Below, one piece after another: positions 62,987 through 64,000 of a stretch of DNA of 64,000 nucleotides. Origin of the DNA: Planctomycetaceae bacterium (GTDB lineage Bacteria; Planctomycetota; UBA1135; GCA-002686595); contig WYBT01000026.1 in NCBI GenBank assembly GCA_011525785.1, positions 62,001-126,000 on the forward strand, written 5' to 3'. Every line of letters begins with the position of its first letter. Position 1 is the stretch's first letter. A model generated the notes under the pieces. That model was given only the letters and a program-made list of their open reading frames with translations, was not told where the DNA came from and made no database searches. Position numbers and translations under genes: made by a program.

Positions 62987-63054
62987 TCGGCGATCGGTCG
63001 GCGGCGAGCGCGCCGCCAGCGGACGCCTCCGCGCCGCTCGACTTGCGAGCACCT

Positions 63055-63098
63055 GACGGGCTCGACGCCTTCCGAGGCGCCGGGCCCGTCGCCTTTTC
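63055..63098 (+). terminator. Probable Rho-independent terminator after the cupredoxin gene
   Basis: GACGGG (63055-63060) pairs with CCCGTC (63085-63090), with an inner GCCT/AGGC pairing and the sequence GCCTTTTC after it. It closes the respiratory gene run. Confidence 0.6.
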
Positions 63099-63230
63099 TC
63101 CGCGGTCGCAGCACTCGGCGGCAGGGGCGAGAGCGTCGGCGAGGAACTGCGCCACGCCCAACGCCCCGCTCGCGGCGTCGTAGACTCGCGGCTCGAGGCG
63201 TCGTCAGGCGTCGCAGACAAGGAGTCGAAT

Positions 63231-64000
63231 GTGAGTCGAGTTTTGGTGACCGCGGCGGTGTTGCTGGGGTTCGGACCCGTCTGGGGATTCGCGCAGTCGG
63301 AACAAGAGCGCGATGCGCTTCACCGCGTCCAGCGCGATCGGGCTGAGCGGCGCGCTGACGAGCGCACGGCTCCGTCGCGGTCCGCGCACTTGGGCGTCAC
63401 GCTCCGCACCGGCGCGGCCGACGCCGCTGTGCAGGTCGAGGGCGTCAGTCCCAAGTCGGCGGCCGAGAGAGCCGGTCTGCTCTCAGGCGATCGGATTCTC
63501 GCCTTCGACGGGCGGCCGATGCCGTCCGCCCAGGCGCTCAGCGACGCGGTTCGCGGGCGACGCCCGGGCGACGAAGTGACGCTGCTCGTGCGGCGCGTGG
63601 TTTCGCTCGAGCTGGACGGCGCGAAGCGCACCCGCGATGGACGCCTCGCGCTGGGTGCGTACCTGGACGACGACCCGCAGCGACTCACGATCGCGCGACT
63701 GGCGCCCGATCACCCCGCAGCGGCCGCCGGTCTGCTTCCCGGCGACCGAATCGTCGCGGTCGACGGAGCGGCCGTGCAGCGCGAGGCCGATCTGGCCGAG
63801 CGCATGCGCGCCATCGGAGAGCCGCGGGCCATGGAGCTCGCGCTGGAACGCGAGCTGCGCGTGCGGCTGGGCGAGGCGCCCTCGGAGAGCGGCGCGCAAG
63901 TCCGCGCGCCGGCTTTGGCCGACGAGCGAGCACTGCTCGAGCAGGTCCGTGCGCTGCGCGAAGAGATCGAGCAGCTGCGTCGGGAGGTCGAGCGCCTGCG
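63231..64000 (+). CDS. Secreted protein with two PDZ domains (cut by window edge)
   Basis: At least 256 residues; the frame is still open at the right edge. GTG at 63231 is preceded by AAGGAG six bases upstream and opens a signal peptide (RVLVTAAVLLGFGPVWGFA). PDZ domain 1 shows LGVTLRTGA, SPKSAAERAGLLSGDRILAFDG (split) and PGDEVTLLVRR; PDZ domain 2 shows LGAYLDDDPQRLTI, HPAAAAGLLPGDRIVAVDG and MRAIGEPRAMELAL. A Glu/Arg/Leu-rich coiled coil begins near residue 230. No protease triad is visible, so it is either a scaffold or has further domains beyond the edge. Confidence 0.85.
   Translation, partial: MSRVLVTAAVLLGFGPVWGFAQSEQERDALHRVQRDRAERRADERTAPSRSAHLGVTLRTGAADAAVQVEGVSPKSAAERAGLLSGDRILAFDGRPMPSAQALSDAVRGRRPGDEVTLLVRRVVSLELDGAKRTRDGRLALGAYLDDDPQRLTIARLAPDHPAAAAGLLPGDRIVAVDGAAVQREADLAERMRAIGEPRAMELALERELRVRLGEAPSESGAQVRAPALADERALLEQVRALREEIEQLRREVERL

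Overview
The window is very GC-rich, gene-dense bacterial chromosome. It has about 48 protein genes, four tRNAs, short intergenic gaps and many GTG starts with 4-base stop/start overlaps (GTGA). Several features suggest a Planctomycetota-type organism: two adjacent DUF1570-like HExxH secreted proteins, two consecutive divergent groEL genes, an NPCBM-domain protein, many secreted or lipid-anchored proteins without clear relatives, and a Rieske/cytochrome b6-like complex with a giant eight-haem cytochrome c. This assignment is an inference from gene content; no rRNA gene is present.

Layout. 1-12.8 kb: ABC exporter end, small kinase-like protein, lipoprotein, the DUF1570 pair, a 1028-residue beta-sandwich-repeat protein, a HAD phosphatase, then a minus-strand chaperone block (dnaJ, grpE, FmdB zinc ribbon). 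13-16.3 kb: two groEL genes, no groES. 16.8-19.2 kb: NPCBM protein and a diguanylate cyclase. 19.9-23.1 kb: rpsB-tsf-pyrH-frr, followed by tRNA-Lys(TTT) and tRNA-Lys(CTT). 23.6-28 kb: Xaa-Pro aminopeptidase, a membrane-anchored unknown, a Trm112-like protein, an orphan EboE and tRNA-Glu(TTC). 28.4-33.5 kb: a DUF4062-STAND NTPase-TPR protein (candidate defence protein), XerC-type recombinase, lipoprotein, DUF2203. 34-42 kb: MFS exporter, pabB, HEAT and anchored unknowns, xseA, glycosyltransferase. 42-50.5 kb: HEAT-like secreted protein, deoxyhypusine-synthase-like enzyme, RmlC-like protein, orphan PhoB-type regulator, prmA, a tandem pair of secreted proteins, aspartate aminotransferase. 50.7-55.6 kb: DUF3352-like protein, tRNA-Leu(GAG), 6-phosphofructokinase, HEAT-repeat membrane protein. 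55.8-63 kb: Rieske protein, cytochrome b6-like subunit, subunit-IV-like protein, octahaem cytochrome c and a cupredoxin. The right edge cuts a two-PDZ secreted protein.

The most unusual signal is non-coding. Downstream of tRNA-Glu and of tRNA-Leu lies the same kind of structured element: a series of GC hairpins, a shared 20-base palindrome (AACGACGCC-AA-GGCGTCGTT), a further hairpin with a conserved CACAG loop and a variable stem, the constant word CGGGGCTTACC, and then a second copy of the 3' end of that particular tRNA (13 bases for Glu, 25 for Leu). At tRNA-Leu part of the element is tandemly duplicated (two 128-bp copies, 188-bp period). Both elements also carry, in the same hairpin, a short antisense match to the T-arm of their own tRNA. 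The design recalls the rtT repeats of the E. coli tyrT operon but is different in sequence.

Functional links: rpsB-tsf-pyrH-frr is the classical translation/nucleotide cluster. The 55.8-63 kb genes form one quinol-oxidising electron-transfer unit, with the cupredoxin a plausible soluble acceptor. dnaJ-grpE and the groEL pair form a protein-folding region.
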